A stretch of DNA of 64,000 nucleotides from DASUPK01 sp963763955 (GCA_963763955.1 CAVXQP010000024.1:78638-142637), one strand, 5' to 3'. Shown: positions 26,901-35,209, counted from the first letter of the stretch. The notes: generated from the letters alone by a model not told the origin. A program made the numbers and translations.

Positions 26901-28568
26901 GCTGTCGTCCGACGGGTCCGTCAGCGCCGGGCGCCGGCCGAACACGGCGCGGGTCGAGAAATGCTCGATCTCCCGCTCGCGGTCGATCGCGGGGTTGGTG
27001 ACCACGGCGACCGTCTCCTTGAAGTAGTCGGCCAGGTTCTGGCGCTCCGGTGAAAGCGCTGCCAGCGGGCCGTCATAGCCCAGAGAACCGATCGGCTCCG
27101 CCCCGTTGTCAGCCATCTGCTGGACGAGCTTCACGTCGTCGCGCTGCCAGCCGAAGCCGGCGAGCACTCGATCCTCGACCTGCACGGGATCCTCGGGGCC
27201 GGCATCGGTGTAACCCGGGATCTCGGGGCCCTCGAGCGGGCCGCCGGTCTCGAGCGCGCGCTCATATGGCGCGACCTGCTCCGAGTCCGTGCGCTTCAGC
27301 CATCTCTCGCGAACCCGCCGCAACATCTCCGCGTGCGGGTGGAGGGTCGAGCGCTTGCGGTCACGATCGATCAGGACGAGGAACTTCTCGCCCGGCGCCA
27401 TCGGCTTCGGCTCCGAGACCATCTCGTCCACCGAGACGACACCGGGCTCCGAGCTGAAGACGAAGTCGCGGCCCGTCTCGAGCTGCCAGAGCGGGCGCAG
27501 GCCCATCGCGTCGGCCGAGAACACGCACTCGTCCTGGTGGCGCGCGATCAAGGCGACCGGGCCCTGCGCGAACGGACCCATCGTCTGGCGCAGGTACATG
27601 TAGAAGGAGTGGAGCTCCTCCGGCAGCCCCGCGATCTCGGCGACGATCGGCGGCACCACCATCTCCATCGCCTCGGCGAGCGTGAGGCCGTGACGCCGCA
27701 CCAGCGTCTCGATCGCCCGGTCCAGGTCCTGCGAGTCCGAGTTGCCCTCGCCGATCGGCACGTTCAGCATCCGGGCCTCCTGGCGGAGCTGCTCGATCGT
27801 GTTGATCTCGCCGTTGTGGCCGAGGACGCCGAACGGCTGGACCCGGGTGAACGAGGGCCAGGTGTTGGTCGAGTAGCGGTTATGGCCGAAGGCACCGATC
27901 GTCTCCATCCGCTCGTCGGAGAGATCGGCGTAATAGGAGCCGAGCACCTTCGGGTTGCCCATCACCTTGTAGACGGCGGTCCCGCCCGAGAACGAGGCCA
28001 CGTGGACCCCGAGCTTCTCCTCGAGGGCGACCTTCAGGTTGAAGAGGGCGCGGTCGGCGTCGGTGGCCTCGGGGACCAGGCCCGCGAACTGCCAGAACTG
28101 CGGCTCCTCCTCGCGAGCCGTCGGGCCGAGGGCGGCCGAGTCGACCGCGCCGATCCGCTCGGCCAGGATCCGGAAGCCGGCCTTGCCGAGCAGCTCGCGG
28201 GCGCCATGGCGGACCTTCTCCAGGTTCTGCGAGCGTTCGACGAAGACGTGTGCGACCGCGAAGGCATCGTCGAGGGCCAGCGACGGGTTGTGGCCGCCCT
28301 GCCGGACCTCCTCGGCCCAGATCTTGGTCGGGATGTCGACCAGCAGGCCGCAGCCGTCTCCCTCGCCGTCGACATTGCCGGCGCGATGGAGCATCTTCTG
28401 GAGCGAGGTGAGCGCGAGCGTGATGGGCTCGTGGCTCGGTGTCGCATCGCGACGGACCGACGCATAGATCGCGCAGGCGTCCTTGTCCTCGACGCTCGGG
28501 GGAGAGACGAGAGGCCGATACGCGCGCTCGGGGGAGAAGCGCTGCGGCTCTGGGGACGAGTTCCTCAA
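23904..28568 (-). CDS. gltB: Glutamate synthase large subunit
   Basis: 1554 residues, normal length for GOGAT alpha subunit. It makes glutamate from glutamine and 2-oxoglutarate in the cytoplasm. Domains in order: class II glutaminase with nucleophile Cys32 (DKDACAIYA), so about 31 residues are removed; central domain; FMN-binding synthase domain with the 3Fe-4S cysteines CTICRGCQLDTC; C-terminal beta-helix GXGXG domain. The start appears to be TTG at 28568. The small subunit gltD is not in the window, and the genes immediately 3' are unrelated. Confidence 0.95.
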   Translation of the reverse strand: MRNSSPEPQRFSPERAYRPLVSPPSVEDKDACAIYASVRRDATPSHEPITLALTSLQKMLHRAGNVDGEGDGCGLLVDIPTKIWAEEVRQGGHNPSLALDDAFAVAHVFVERSQNLEKVRHGARELLGKAGFRILAERIGAVDSAALGPTAREEEPQFWQFAGLVPEATDADRALFNLKVALEEKLGVHVASFSGGTAVYKVMGNPKVLGSYYADLSDERMETIGAFGHNRYSTNTWPSFTRVQPFGVLGHNGEINTIEQLRQEARMLNVPIGEGNSDSQDLDRAIETLVRRHGLTLAEAMEMVVPPIVAEIAGLPEELHSFYMYLRQTMGPFAQGPVALIARHQDECVFSADAMGLRPLWQLETGRDFVFSSEPGVVSVDEMVSEPKPMAPGEKFLVLIDRDRKRSTLHPHAEMLRRVRERWLKRTDSEQVAPYERALETGGPLEGPEIPGYTDAGPEDPVQVEDRVLAGFGWQRDDVKLVQQMADNGAEPIGSLGYDGPLAALSPERQNLADYFKETVAVVTNPAIDREREIEHFSTRAVFGRRPALTDPSDDSLTIETDFPVILGGHHDLAPLPHSSYRRIANEQGTYVLEDLWEAFGSRAKAIDIALLESETTQGAIERLRQEAVKAVTEGAELLVLTDRTVYDGERRYVDPHLAASAIDQALKQFQVGPGEVNLRRRCSLILRSAAIRNVHDVMLALGLGANGVCPYVMVEVICVDDYENDVANLCAALRKGIEKVISTIGIHEVRGYARQFSSIGIKPELAEIFHTEAFAASERAGTGFAQLDCDTDERHKVLTGDEEAKPAKTFRFYPKVYKAAIATANGSGTFEEYSQKVRELEAQSPISMRHIMGLRKEPDREPVDPSQVDASVGHHDYPVVISSMSFGSQSEPAFRAYAEAAKAINILCINGEGGEIPDMYGRFRKWRGQQVASGRFGVSAEMLNSSYVAEIKIGQGAKPGEGGHLPGKKVSEKVASARNATPGTDLISPSNNHDLYSIEDLAELIDELKTVNPDLRVSVKVPVVPNVGTIGLGIAKAGADIITLSGFEGGTGAARQHALRHVGLPSDIGTRSVHRALMEAGIRNRVEIWADGGYRHAHDIVKLHCMGANRVAFGTLAMVSLGCTICRGCQLDTCHVGIATQIETVEQAQEHGLKKFTPPGADAAESCARFFQAMGEEVKAVVGSLGYDRAQDLVGRYDLLEQISHEEKIDLAPLITPLEEFLDLEPLDLPVEEEALVEARAEAGLVRAKPIRMEPKQASAEIAGVADKVFDGSCVSVEFPRRTDAHDRVLGTELSGAIARARIYDGAPEGTENDQLAELVFNGGSVAGQGFGAFNEWGVTCRVEGGAQDGVGKTMLGGTISILKGKNADGKRINGSVGKSFAYGAQRGRLFVQGSADSRFCIRLSGADVVLAGEPEHALDDSRGCVVDRANAKGFAFEYMTSGRAVVLGDIGPWACAGMTGGRVYIRTNDELGLDRQAIQRRLGEGAKVTLEELDAEGQLDIEDLLGHYATELRATDQAEEADRVQGLASKARQSFLMIIPEKVQADPSISTE

Positions 28569-28763
28569 TTTGGCTCCGGTTCCGCGCCTTCTTCGAGAGG
28601 GCGCGCGACGGGGGACCGACGGAGTCGAGGATTATAGGCAGGGCACCACTCGGCCCCAATGCAGCGGTGACGCGACCCCGCTTCGCTTTCTCCGCAATTT
28701 GCGCAAGCGCTTCCCGCCTGCCGCAGCGCTACTTTCAGTCCGTTGAGCGGTTCTATATAGGTG

Positions 28764-28794
28764 TTTAGCGAACGCTCACAAACCGTGCTACAAC
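28764..28794 (+). promoter_or_regulatory. Candidate extended -10 promoter of the 65-aa gene
   Basis: TGCTACAAC (TG plus TACAAC at 28789-28794) is a good extended -10; a weak TTTAGC lies 19 nt upstream. AGCGAACGCT (28767-28776) is a short palindrome in the same place. It lies in the divergent region between gltB and the small gene. Confidence 0.35.
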
Positions 28795-28835
28795 TACACC
28801 AAGGGGAGCAACAAGCCGGGGATTGATGGAGAAGC

Positions 28836-29033
28836 ATGACTAAGCAGACGAAGCAGGACCGGGAGGGGCAGGCAGTCGGGGAACCGTCCAGCCCGGGCTC
28901 GGAGACCGAGCGTTTCCAGGCGGTCGTGGACGTGCGGCACAACGAGGCGGTGACCGGCGAGTCCGGTGTCCCCGCCAACCAGCGGGACCACGAGCTGCGC
29001 CGCCAGATGCGCTCGCTCGAAGAGTTCTCCTGA
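28836..29033 (+). CDS. Hypothetical small hydrophilic protein, 65 aa
   Basis: Highly charged and probably disordered (MTKQTKQDREGQAVGEPSSP; C-terminus LRRQMRSLEEFS). GGAGAAG just upstream of the ATG is a good ribosome site and a promoter-like element precedes it, which supports a real gene. It is transcribed away from gltB. It has the size of Pup but lacks the Gly-Gly-Gln/Glu terminus, so it is not Pup. Confidence 0.5.
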   Translation: MTKQTKQDREGQAVGEPSSPGSETERFQAVVDVRHNEAVTGESGVPANQRDHELRRQMRSLEEFS

Positions 29034-29056
29034 GCCGAAGCCGACCGCGAGCCGAG

Positions 29057-29548
29057 CTAGTCCGCGGCCTCGCCGCTGAGAGCTTCGCGGGCGGCCCTCA
29101 CCCGCAGCTCCTCGACCCGGTTGCGCTGGTCCTCCGCGCGGGTCGCGAGCGCGGTGTAGTCGAGGTCCGGGACCCCCGAGTCGTGGTCGAGCGTCTCAAG
29201 CGAACGCCAGAGCTCAAGCTTGCCCGTGATCCCGATGGTGAGGCCCTCCAGCTCGAGCACCCGGCTGAGCGGCGAGTAGCCGACCAGCCGGCCGTTCGGC
29301 TTGAGGCGGGTCGCCAGCTCGGTCAGGCGCGCCATGAACAGCCGGGTCTGCTTCCGCCGGACGTCCGCGCGGTCCATCACCTCGCGCAGGGTCGCCTTGT
29401 CCTCCTCGATCTCGCGTGAGATTGCGGCGACCTTGGTGCCGTAGTCATTGCCCTCGTTCTCCCGGGCGATCCGTTTGGCCAGGTTTGCTCCGACCACCGA
29501 ACCCGCCAGGTGGTCGTTCAGGTAAATGGCGAGCATCTTCCGGTCCAT
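29057..29548 (-). CDS. Hypothetical helical protein, 163 aa, in the nickel operon
   Basis: Helix-rich soluble protein (MDRKMLAIYLNDHLAGSVVG; ATLREVMDRADVRRKQTRLFMARL; LEGLTIGITGKLELWRSL). The opening reads like a ferritin-like or rubrerythrin-like four-helix bundle, but I see no EXXH metal motif. It lies 40 bp after the Fur-family gene on the same strand. A role in metal handling is only suggested by the context. Confidence 0.6.
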   Translation of the reverse strand: MDRKMLAIYLNDHLAGSVVGANLAKRIARENEGNDYGTKVAAISREIEEDKATLREVMDRADVRRKQTRLFMARLTELATRLKPNGRLVGYSPLSRVLELEGLTIGITGKLELWRSLETLDHDSGVPDLDYTALATRAEDQRNRVEELRVRAAREALSGEAAD

Positions 29549-29588
29549 GGCCCAGGGCCTTCCCGGTGCGAGAGGGCACAAACTCCGG

Positions 29589-30203
29589 TTAGCCGCTCGC
29601 CCGCTCGTGCCCGTGCCCGTGCTCGTGCGCCGCGCCGCCGGCCTTGCCGTGCACGTGGGGATGCGAATGAACGTAGCCGCCGTGGCTGTGTTCATGTTCG
29701 TGCCTGTCGCCCTTGGATCCCCTCGAAGGCGCTTCCTCGCCGCCGATCTCGCGCCGGCAGCTCGGACAGAGCCCGAGGATCGGGAAGTGGGTGAATCGAG
29801 CCTCGTAGCCGAAGCGCCGGCGGATGGACCGCCTGATCGAGTCGAGCTCGCCGGGCTCGACGCTGGTCACCCGGCCGCAGCACTCGCAGGCCAGGTACTC
29901 CCGATCCACCTGACCGACCAGCGCGTAGAGACCCGGGCCGTGGCCGATGTGGACGTGGCGGACCAGCCCGAGCTCCTCGAGCTGAGACAGGTTGCGGTGC
30001 ACGGAGGCCGAGTCCAAGGGCGTGCTCTTGCCTCCGACCGCCTGCGCCAGGTAGTCCGCCGAGGCGGGCCCGTCCGCCGCGAACAGCGCCTCGAGCACCA
30101 TCCGCCTCGCCGCGGTGACCCGATGGCCGCTCTCGCGGAGCGCGCGAAGAGCATCCTCCAGGTCCTCGACCTCGACCGGCTGTGTGAAAGGAGAGCGTCC
30201 CAC
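29589..30203 (-). CDS. nur: Fur-family regulator with His-rich tail, Nur-like (nickel)
   Basis: About 204 residues from GTG 30203. Winged HTH (HRVTAARRMVLEALF; SASVHRNLSQLEELGLV) and a dimerisation domain with the structural zinc Cys pairs CECCG and CPSCR. After residue about 170 there is a tail with many His residues (HEHEHSHGGYVHSHPHVHG), suited to binding nickel or zinc. It follows the nickel permease gene by 7 bp, and a Nur-box match lies upstream of that operon. Zur is the main alternative, but the context favours nickel. It would repress nickel uptake when nickel is sufficient. Confidence 0.75.
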   Translation of the reverse strand: MGRSPFTQPVEVEDLEDALRALRESGHRVTAARRMVLEALFAADGPASADYLAQAVGGKSTPLDSASVHRNLSQLEELGLVRHVHIGHGPGLYALVGQVDREYLACECCGRVTSVEPGELDSIRRSIRRRFGYEARFTHFPILGLCPSCRREIGGEEAPSRGSKGDRHEHEHSHGGYVHSHPHVHGKAGGAAHEHGHGHERASG

Positions 30204-30210
30204 CGCCGTC

Positions 30211-31305
30211 CTATCCCGTGGTAGAGCGCAGGTTCGCCGACCACTTCCGCTCGATGTCGCCAAAGCGCCAGACCGCGAGTGCGACGCCCCAGGTGAGCAC
30301 GAAGAGCCCGACGATCGCGTAGCCCACCAGGTTGAGGTCCAGGTTCGAAACGAAGTCCCAGGGCTCCCCCGTGAGGCTCAACTTCTCAGCCAGCACCGAC
30401 ATCAGCTCGATCGTCCCAATCAGCAGCGCGACGGCCACGGAGAGGCCCGTCACGGTCATGTTGTAATAGATCTTCCGAATCGGCTGGGAGAAGGCCCAGC
30501 CGTAGGCGAAGTTCATGAAGGCGCCGTCGATCGTGTCGAAGAGGGTCATGCCGGCCGCGAAGAGAATCGGCAGGCAGATGATCGCGTAGAAGGGGAGGCC
30601 GCTGGCGGCCGCACCCCCCGCGATGAAGAGCAGCGCCACCTCCGTCGCGGTATCGAAGCCGAGTCCGAAGAGGCAGCCGAGCGGGTACATCTGCCAGGGC
30701 TTCGTGATCGCCCTCGTCGCGCGGCCGTAGAAGCGGTTCATGAATCCGCGCGAGTCGAGCTGCTGCTCCAGCTCTCGTTCGTCGAAGAAGCCATCGCGCA
30801 TCCGCCGGAAGATCCCGAAGATGCTGACCAGGAGGATCAGGTTGAGGATGCCGATGGCGAGCAGGAAGGAGCCGGAGACCGCCGGACCGATCAGCCCGGT
30901 CGCCTGGTGAAGTGAGGAGCCGTCGTTCTCTGCCGCGCCGCTCAGTCCGCGAACCCCAAGCGTCACCAGGACCCCGAGCGCGAAGACGATGGTCGAGTGC
31001 CCCAACGCGAAGAAGAAGCCCACGCTGAGCGGCCGCTGGCCATCGCTCATCAGCTTCCTGGTGGTGTTGTCGATCGCGCCGATGTGGTCGGCATCGAAGG
31101 CATGCCGCAGCCCGAGCGTGTATGCGGTCACGCCGATGCCCAGGCCGAAGACTCCACTCGAGCCGAGGCTGTACTCGTGCGGAACCACGAGGGCGATCAG
31201 GATGAAGAAGCCGGCCACCGTCAGCCCCACGATCGCTGCGCCCATCAGCGCGACCGTGCGCCATTCGCGTGGACTGAGCGTGTCCCTGACCCGGGCCCAC
31301 CGCAT
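30211..31305 (-). CDS. NiCoT-family nickel/cobalt permease (HoxN/NixA type)
   Basis: 364 residues with about eight membrane segments and the family signature RHAFDADHIGAIDNTTRK in helix II, where the His and Asp bind the metal, plus LGFDTATE. It imports Ni2+ across the cytoplasmic membrane, needed for the hydrogenase encoded next door. A candidate Nur box overlaps the expected promoter. First gene of a short operon with the Nur-like regulator and a 163-aa protein. Confidence 0.92.
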   Translation of the reverse strand: MRWARVRDTLSPREWRTVALMGAAIVGLTVAGFFILIALVVPHEYSLGSSGVFGLGIGVTAYTLGLRHAFDADHIGAIDNTTRKLMSDGQRPLSVGFFFALGHSTIVFALGVLVTLGVRGLSGAAENDGSSLHQATGLIGPAVSGSFLLAIGILNLILLVSIFGIFRRMRDGFFDERELEQQLDSRGFMNRFYGRATRAITKPWQMYPLGCLFGLGFDTATEVALLFIAGGAAASGLPFYAIICLPILFAAGMTLFDTIDGAFMNFAYGWAFSQPIRKIYYNMTVTGLSVAVALLIGTIELMSVLAEKLSLTGEPWDFVSNLDLNLVGYAIVGLFVLTWGVALAVWRFGDIERKWSANLRSTTG

Positions 31306-31334
31306 GCCCGGACCCTATTACGGCCATCCTGCAA

Positions 31335-31351
31335 TTGCAATTGAATTGCGA
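31335..31351. promoter_or_regulatory. Candidate Nur box (nickel operator)
   Basis: TTGCAA-TTGAA-TTGCGA matches the Streptomyces Nur consensus tTGCaa-N5-ttGCAA as I recall it at 11 of 12 positions, and contains a perfect 6-1-6 palindrome (31337-31349). It lies 30 bp before the nickel permease ATG, where the -35 region would be (possible -10 TAATAG). It also faces the divergent 115-aa gene. Function is inferred. Confidence 0.6.
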
Positions 31352-31385
31352 TTAGCCCCATTGACACCGGGAGTAACTTGGGTTG

Positions 31386-31733
31386 GTGCCCACTCGGCTG
31401 GTCTTTCGATGCGAGCACTGCGGTGTGCGGGCCGAGGGCGCAACGGAGCGGGCTTTGGAGGCCCAGCTCCAGGAGTTTCTCTTCGGCGAGTACCTCGACG
31501 TCGAGCCGGGGCACTGGCTGCACTGGACCGGCAATGGGATCTACGGCCGGGCGCTGTACGCGTGCGGCGAGCATCGCGGGGAGTTGAAGGCCGCCCTGAG
31601 AGAGAGCTACGGAACCCTGGGATGGCATCCCTGGGCGATGGGTCCGCATCCGGTCAAATACCGGCGCGGCCGGGTCGCCGCGCGGCGTGCCCTCGGGCCC
31701 GGGCGACCCTCACGCTGGAGCCCGCTGGCCTGA
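31386..31733 (+). CDS. Hypothetical protein with N-terminal CxxC, 115 aa
   Basis: Starts with a CxxC pair (FRCEHCGVRAEG) and continues with WLHWTGNGIYGRALYACGEHRG, giving a third Cys and a His that could complete a zinc site. The C-terminus is Arg-rich. GTG 31386 or TTG 31383 could start it. It is divergent from the nickel permease and shares the putative Nur box, and its 3' end overlaps hypF by 24 bp on the opposite strand. Family not recognised. Confidence 0.6.
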   Translation: MPTRLVFRCEHCGVRAEGATERALEAQLQEFLFGEYLDVEPGHWLHWTGNGIYGRALYACGEHRGELKAALRESYGTLGWHPWAMGPHPVKYRRGRVAARRALGPGRPSRWSPLA

Positions 31734-34010
31734 GCGGCTGACCCGCTGCGCACCCGCGGCCGCCACCGCGGCCTGGCCGAAGGACACTCCACCGTCGTTC
31801 GGCGGGAGGAGCCTGGGCACGAGGACGCGCATGCCGGCCCCCTCGAGCGCCTCGGCGGTCCGCTCCAGCAGCAGGCGGTTCTGAAAGACCCCTCCGGAGA
31901 GCACGGCCAGCTCGATGCCCTCGGCGCGGCCGTGCTCGGCGCAGGCCCGGGCGACGCCCTCGGCCACCGCGTTGTGGAACTTCGCGGCCACGTCCGCCAC
32001 CGGAACGCCCGCGCCGAGGTCGGCCAGGATCGCCAGCACCGTCTCCCTCGCGTCGAGCAGCTCAGTCCCCGGGAGCGGATAGGACTCACGGACGGCTGGG
32101 TCCGCGGCCGCCTCCAGCTCCACCGCCGCCTGCCCTTCGTAATTGACCTCCGCTCGGATCCCACAGAGCGCTGCCACCGCGTCGAACAACCGTCCGGCGC
32201 TGCTGGTGACCGGCGAGGCGAGCCCGCTGTCCGCGAGCTCGGCCACCTTGGACCAGTCCTCTTCGGAGACCTGCTCGGCGAGCAGCGGTGGCAGGGGCGG
32301 CTCGCTGCCGAGCGTCTCCAGCAGCCAGGAGCACGCCATCCTCCAGGGCTGCATGATCGCCCGCTCCCCTCCGGGCATCCGGACCGGGTGCAGATGTCCG
32401 GCGCGCTCGAAGCCAGCCGGATCCCCCACCAGGAGCTCCCCTCCCCACACCGTCCCGTCCGCGCCGTACCCGGTGCCGTCGAAGATCGCCCCGACCGCCC
32501 GACCGGGCTCGCCGTGCTCCGCCAGACAGGCGGCGAGGTGAGCGTGGTGGTGCTGGACGCCCACCGTCTCAACGTCCTCACGCTCGAGGGCGTACTTGGT
32601 GGAGAGGTACTCCGGGTGCAGATCGTGAGCGACGAGCTCCGGCTCCACCGCGAAGAGCTCCTCGAAGTGCTCGACCCCCTGCGTGAAGGAACGGAGGGTC
32701 TCGTAGTTCTTCAGGTCGCCGATGTGGTGGCCGATCCAGGCCCGCTCGCCCTTGGCGAGGCAGAAGGTGCTCTTGAGCTCGGCGCCGCAGGCCAGGATCG
32801 GTCTGCCGGCGGACAGGGGCAGAGCGCGCGGAACGTAGCCGCGTGAGCGGCGCAGGAACAATGGACGGTCGGCGACGACCCGCACGACCGAGTCGTCCGT
32901 CCGCGTCTCGATCGGCCGGTCGTGGACCAGGAACACATCCGCAATTCCGGCGAGCCGGCCCAGAGCGTCATCGTCCCGGTAGGCGATGGGCTCGTCCGAG
33001 ACGTTGGCGCTGGTCATCACCAGCACAGCGCCCGAGTCATCGAGCAGCAGGCGGTGGAGCGGTGAGTAGGGCAGCATCACGCCGAGCTCCCGCGAGGAGG
33101 GGGCGACGGAGGGTGCGACAGGGGCATCCGGGCGGCGCGGCGCCAGCACGATGGGGCGCTCGCGCGAGGTCAGGAGTGCCCCGGCGGCGTCGTCGAGCTC
33201 GACCAGGTTCAGGGCGGCCTCGGCCGAGGGCGCCATCAGGGCGAAGGGCCTGTCCTCGCGGTGCTTGCGGGCGCGGAGCTCGGCCACCACCGACTCGTCG
33301 TCCGCCCGGCAGGCGAGGTGATAGCCGCCGAGCCCCTTGACCGCGACGATCCTGCCCTCGGCCAACGCCAGGACCGCCGTCTCGAGCGAGCCCTCGTTTC
33401 CCTCGGCGAGCGACCGGCCGGCACGGTCGACGAGGCGCAGGGACGGGCCGCAGTCCGGGCATGCATTGGGCTGAGCGTGGAAGCGCCGGTCGAGCGGGTC
33501 CTCGTACTCCGCCCGGCAGCGAGCGCACATCTCGAACGACGCCATCGTCGTCAGTGGGCGGTCGTACGGAACGCCGCGGACAATCGTGAAGCGAGGTCCG
33601 CAGTTGGTGCAGTTGGTGAACGGGTAACGGTGGCGGCGATCCTTCGGGTCGAAGACCTCGGCCAGACAGTCGTCGCAGGTGGCCACGTCCGCGGACACGG
33701 CCGCCTCGGCCTCGCCGCCGTCCGCGCTCTCGGTGATCCGGAAGTCCGTCTCTCCGACGACCGCCATGGGCTCGTCGCCGATCCGCTCGACGATCGCCAG
33801 CGGAGGAGCCTCGGCGTGGAGCCGCCCGAGCATCGCCTCCAGCGCCGCCCTCTCCCCCTCCGCCTCGATCAGCACGCCGCGCGAGTCGTTCAGGACCCAG
33901 CCGCCGAGACCAAGCTCGGTCGCGAGGCGGTACACGAACGGGCGGAAGCCGACGCCCTGGACCGTTCCCTCGACCCGCACGCGCAGCCGCTGCCGGGCGC
34001 CGACGCTCAT
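31710..34010 (-). CDS. hypF: Carbamoyltransferase HypF (hydrogenase CN ligand synthesis)
   Basis: 766 residues. Domains in order: acylphosphatase (RVRVEGTVQGVGFRPFVYRL), two zinc fingers (CDDCLAEV, NCTNCGPRF, CARCRAEY, CPDCGPSL), a YrdC-like domain that makes carbamoyl adenylate, and a Kae1-like C-terminal domain with HHHAHLAACLAEHG. It transfers the carbamoyl group to the C-terminal Cys of HypE, the precursor of the cyanide ligands of the NiFe site. Last gene of the hydrogenase operon; ATG 34010 overlaps the SIS gene stop by 4 bp. Confidence 0.95.
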   Translation of the reverse strand: MSVGARQRLRVRVEGTVQGVGFRPFVYRLATELGLGGWVLNDSRGVLIEAEGERAALEAMLGRLHAEAPPLAIVERIGDEPMAVVGETDFRITESADGGEAEAAVSADVATCDDCLAEVFDPKDRRHRYPFTNCTNCGPRFTIVRGVPYDRPLTTMASFEMCARCRAEYEDPLDRRFHAQPNACPDCGPSLRLVDRAGRSLAEGNEGSLETAVLALAEGRIVAVKGLGGYHLACRADDESVVAELRARKHREDRPFALMAPSAEAALNLVELDDAAGALLTSRERPIVLAPRRPDAPVAPSVAPSSRELGVMLPYSPLHRLLLDDSGAVLVMTSANVSDEPIAYRDDDALGRLAGIADVFLVHDRPIETRTDDSVVRVVADRPLFLRRSRGYVPRALPLSAGRPILACGAELKSTFCLAKGERAWIGHHIGDLKNYETLRSFTQGVEHFEELFAVEPELVAHDLHPEYLSTKYALEREDVETVGVQHHHAHLAACLAEHGEPGRAVGAIFDGTGYGADGTVWGGELLVGDPAGFERAGHLHPVRMPGGERAIMQPWRMACSWLLETLGSEPPLPPLLAEQVSEEDWSKVAELADSGLASPVTSSAGRLFDAVAALCGIRAEVNYEGQAAVELEAAADPAVRESYPLPGTELLDARETVLAILADLGAGVPVADVAAKFHNAVAEGVARACAEHGRAEGIELAVLSGGVFQNRLLLERTAEALEGAGMRVLVPRLLPPNDGGVSFGQAAVAAAGAQRVSRSGQRAPA

Positions 34011-35209
34011 CCCAGCTCGATCAACTCACGCAGCGCGTGGTAGGCGCTCGCCTGGGCCTCCTGGATACGCGGGATGTGCTGGGACGGCGAGACGATGACG
34101 TGATCGGCGAGACCCTCGTCCGCGACCCGTCCGCCGTCGTAGCCGACGAAGGCGATCGTCACGAGCTTGCGCTTCCTCGCCTCGCCGAGAGCCTCGATCA
34201 GGTTGACGGAGTTGCCGCTCGTGGAGATCGCGATGGCCGCATCGCCCTCATGCCCGTACGCGATCACCTGGCGAAGGAAGATCGCCTCCACCCCGATGTC
34301 GTTCGCGATCGCGGTGAGGATCGACGGATCCTCGGTCAGGTCGATGGCGGGACGCGCGGGCCAGCCCTGGGGCGGGGCGCGGAGATCGGCCACGAAGTCC
34401 ATCGAGTCGGTGGCCGATCCGCCGTTGCCGAAGACGAGTGCCTTGCCGCCTCGGTCGAAGATCGACCTCAGTGCGGCTGCGGCCTCGAGCAGTACCTCCC
34501 GCGACCCGGTGATGGTCCGCTCCCTCAGGTCACCGACCTCCTCAGCCTTCATCACGACATTCGAGCGGACGTCCTCGATCACGTCCTCAAGGCCGGTCTC
34601 GCCCTCCGAGAGGAACGGATAGAGAAAGCTGGACGCCCCGGTGTCATGGACCGGGCCGGCCTCCCGGCCCTCGAGCAGGCCGCGGTGCTCGAAGAAGACG
34701 TGGACCAGCTCCCAGAGCACGTGGTAGAGCGTCTCCGCCAGCTCCTGGCGGACGAACGGATCCTCGCTGGGCGGCTCGAATTCCCACTCGGCCCCGCAGC
34801 TGGAGAAGGCGATCGTCTGGCAGCCGCGCTCCCTTGCCAGGGCGAGCGCCTCGATCGTCTCGGCCGCATCCGGCTCATCGGTGCCGAAGGCGATCGCGAT
34901 GTCGTCCGGCTCGGCGATCAGGTCGGCCTGCATGGTCAGGGATCCGCCCTCGCGGGAGAGGCCGATCGCGGGCAGCGCTCGCTTGCCGACGATCACCGGG
35001 TGGACGAACTCGACCGCGACGTGGCGGACGTCGGACCGGGCCGCCGGGGAGAAGCCGAGCGCGACCAGCCGCCCGCCGCGGGCGAACCGCTCGGCCATCC
35101 GGTGACAGCACCGCGCCACGTCCTCGGCCCTCGCCTCGAAGAAGGCGCCATTGGCCTCGGTCCTCTCCGCAAGCAGGGAATCCAGCCGCCCTGCTGCCGC
35201 AACGGTCAA
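34007..35209 (-). CDS. Tandem SIS-domain protein of the hydrogenase operon
   Basis: About 400 residues from a TTG at 35209 that overlaps the hypB stop. Two SIS-like halves: an N-terminal one (GGRLVALGFSPAARSDVRHVAVEF) that looks degenerate and a C-terminal GmhA-like one (GGKALVFGNGGSATDSMDFVAD, then AIAISTSGNSVNLIEALGEA). SIS domains bind or isomerise phosphosugars. Its placement between hypB and hypF, with 4-bp overlaps on both sides, ties it to hydrogenase production, but no such step is known. Possibly a sensor or a cofactor-biosynthesis enzyme. Confidence 0.8.
   Translation of the reverse strand: MTVAAAGRLDSLLAERTEANGAFFEARAEDVARCCHRMAERFARGGRLVALGFSPAARSDVRHVAVEFVHPVIVGKRALPAIGLSREGGSLTMQADLIAEPDDIAIAFGTDEPDAAETIEALALARERGCQTIAFSSCGAEWEFEPPSEDPFVRQELAETLYHVLWELVHVFFEHRGLLEGREAGPVHDTGASSFLYPFLSEGETGLEDVIEDVRSNVVMKAEEVGDLRERTITGSREVLLEAAAALRSIFDRGGKALVFGNGGSATDSMDFVADLRAPPQGWPARPAIDLTEDPSILTAIANDIGVEAIFLRQVIAYGHEGDAAIAISTSGNSVNLIEALGEARKRKLVTIAFVGYDGGRVADEGLADHVIVSPSQHIPRIQEAQASAYHALRELIELG

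Noticed and set aside
28836..29033. Prokaryotic ubiquitin-like protein (Pup)
   Set aside because: Similar size and charge, but it lacks the C-terminal Gly-Gly-Gln/Glu and no proteasome genes are near.
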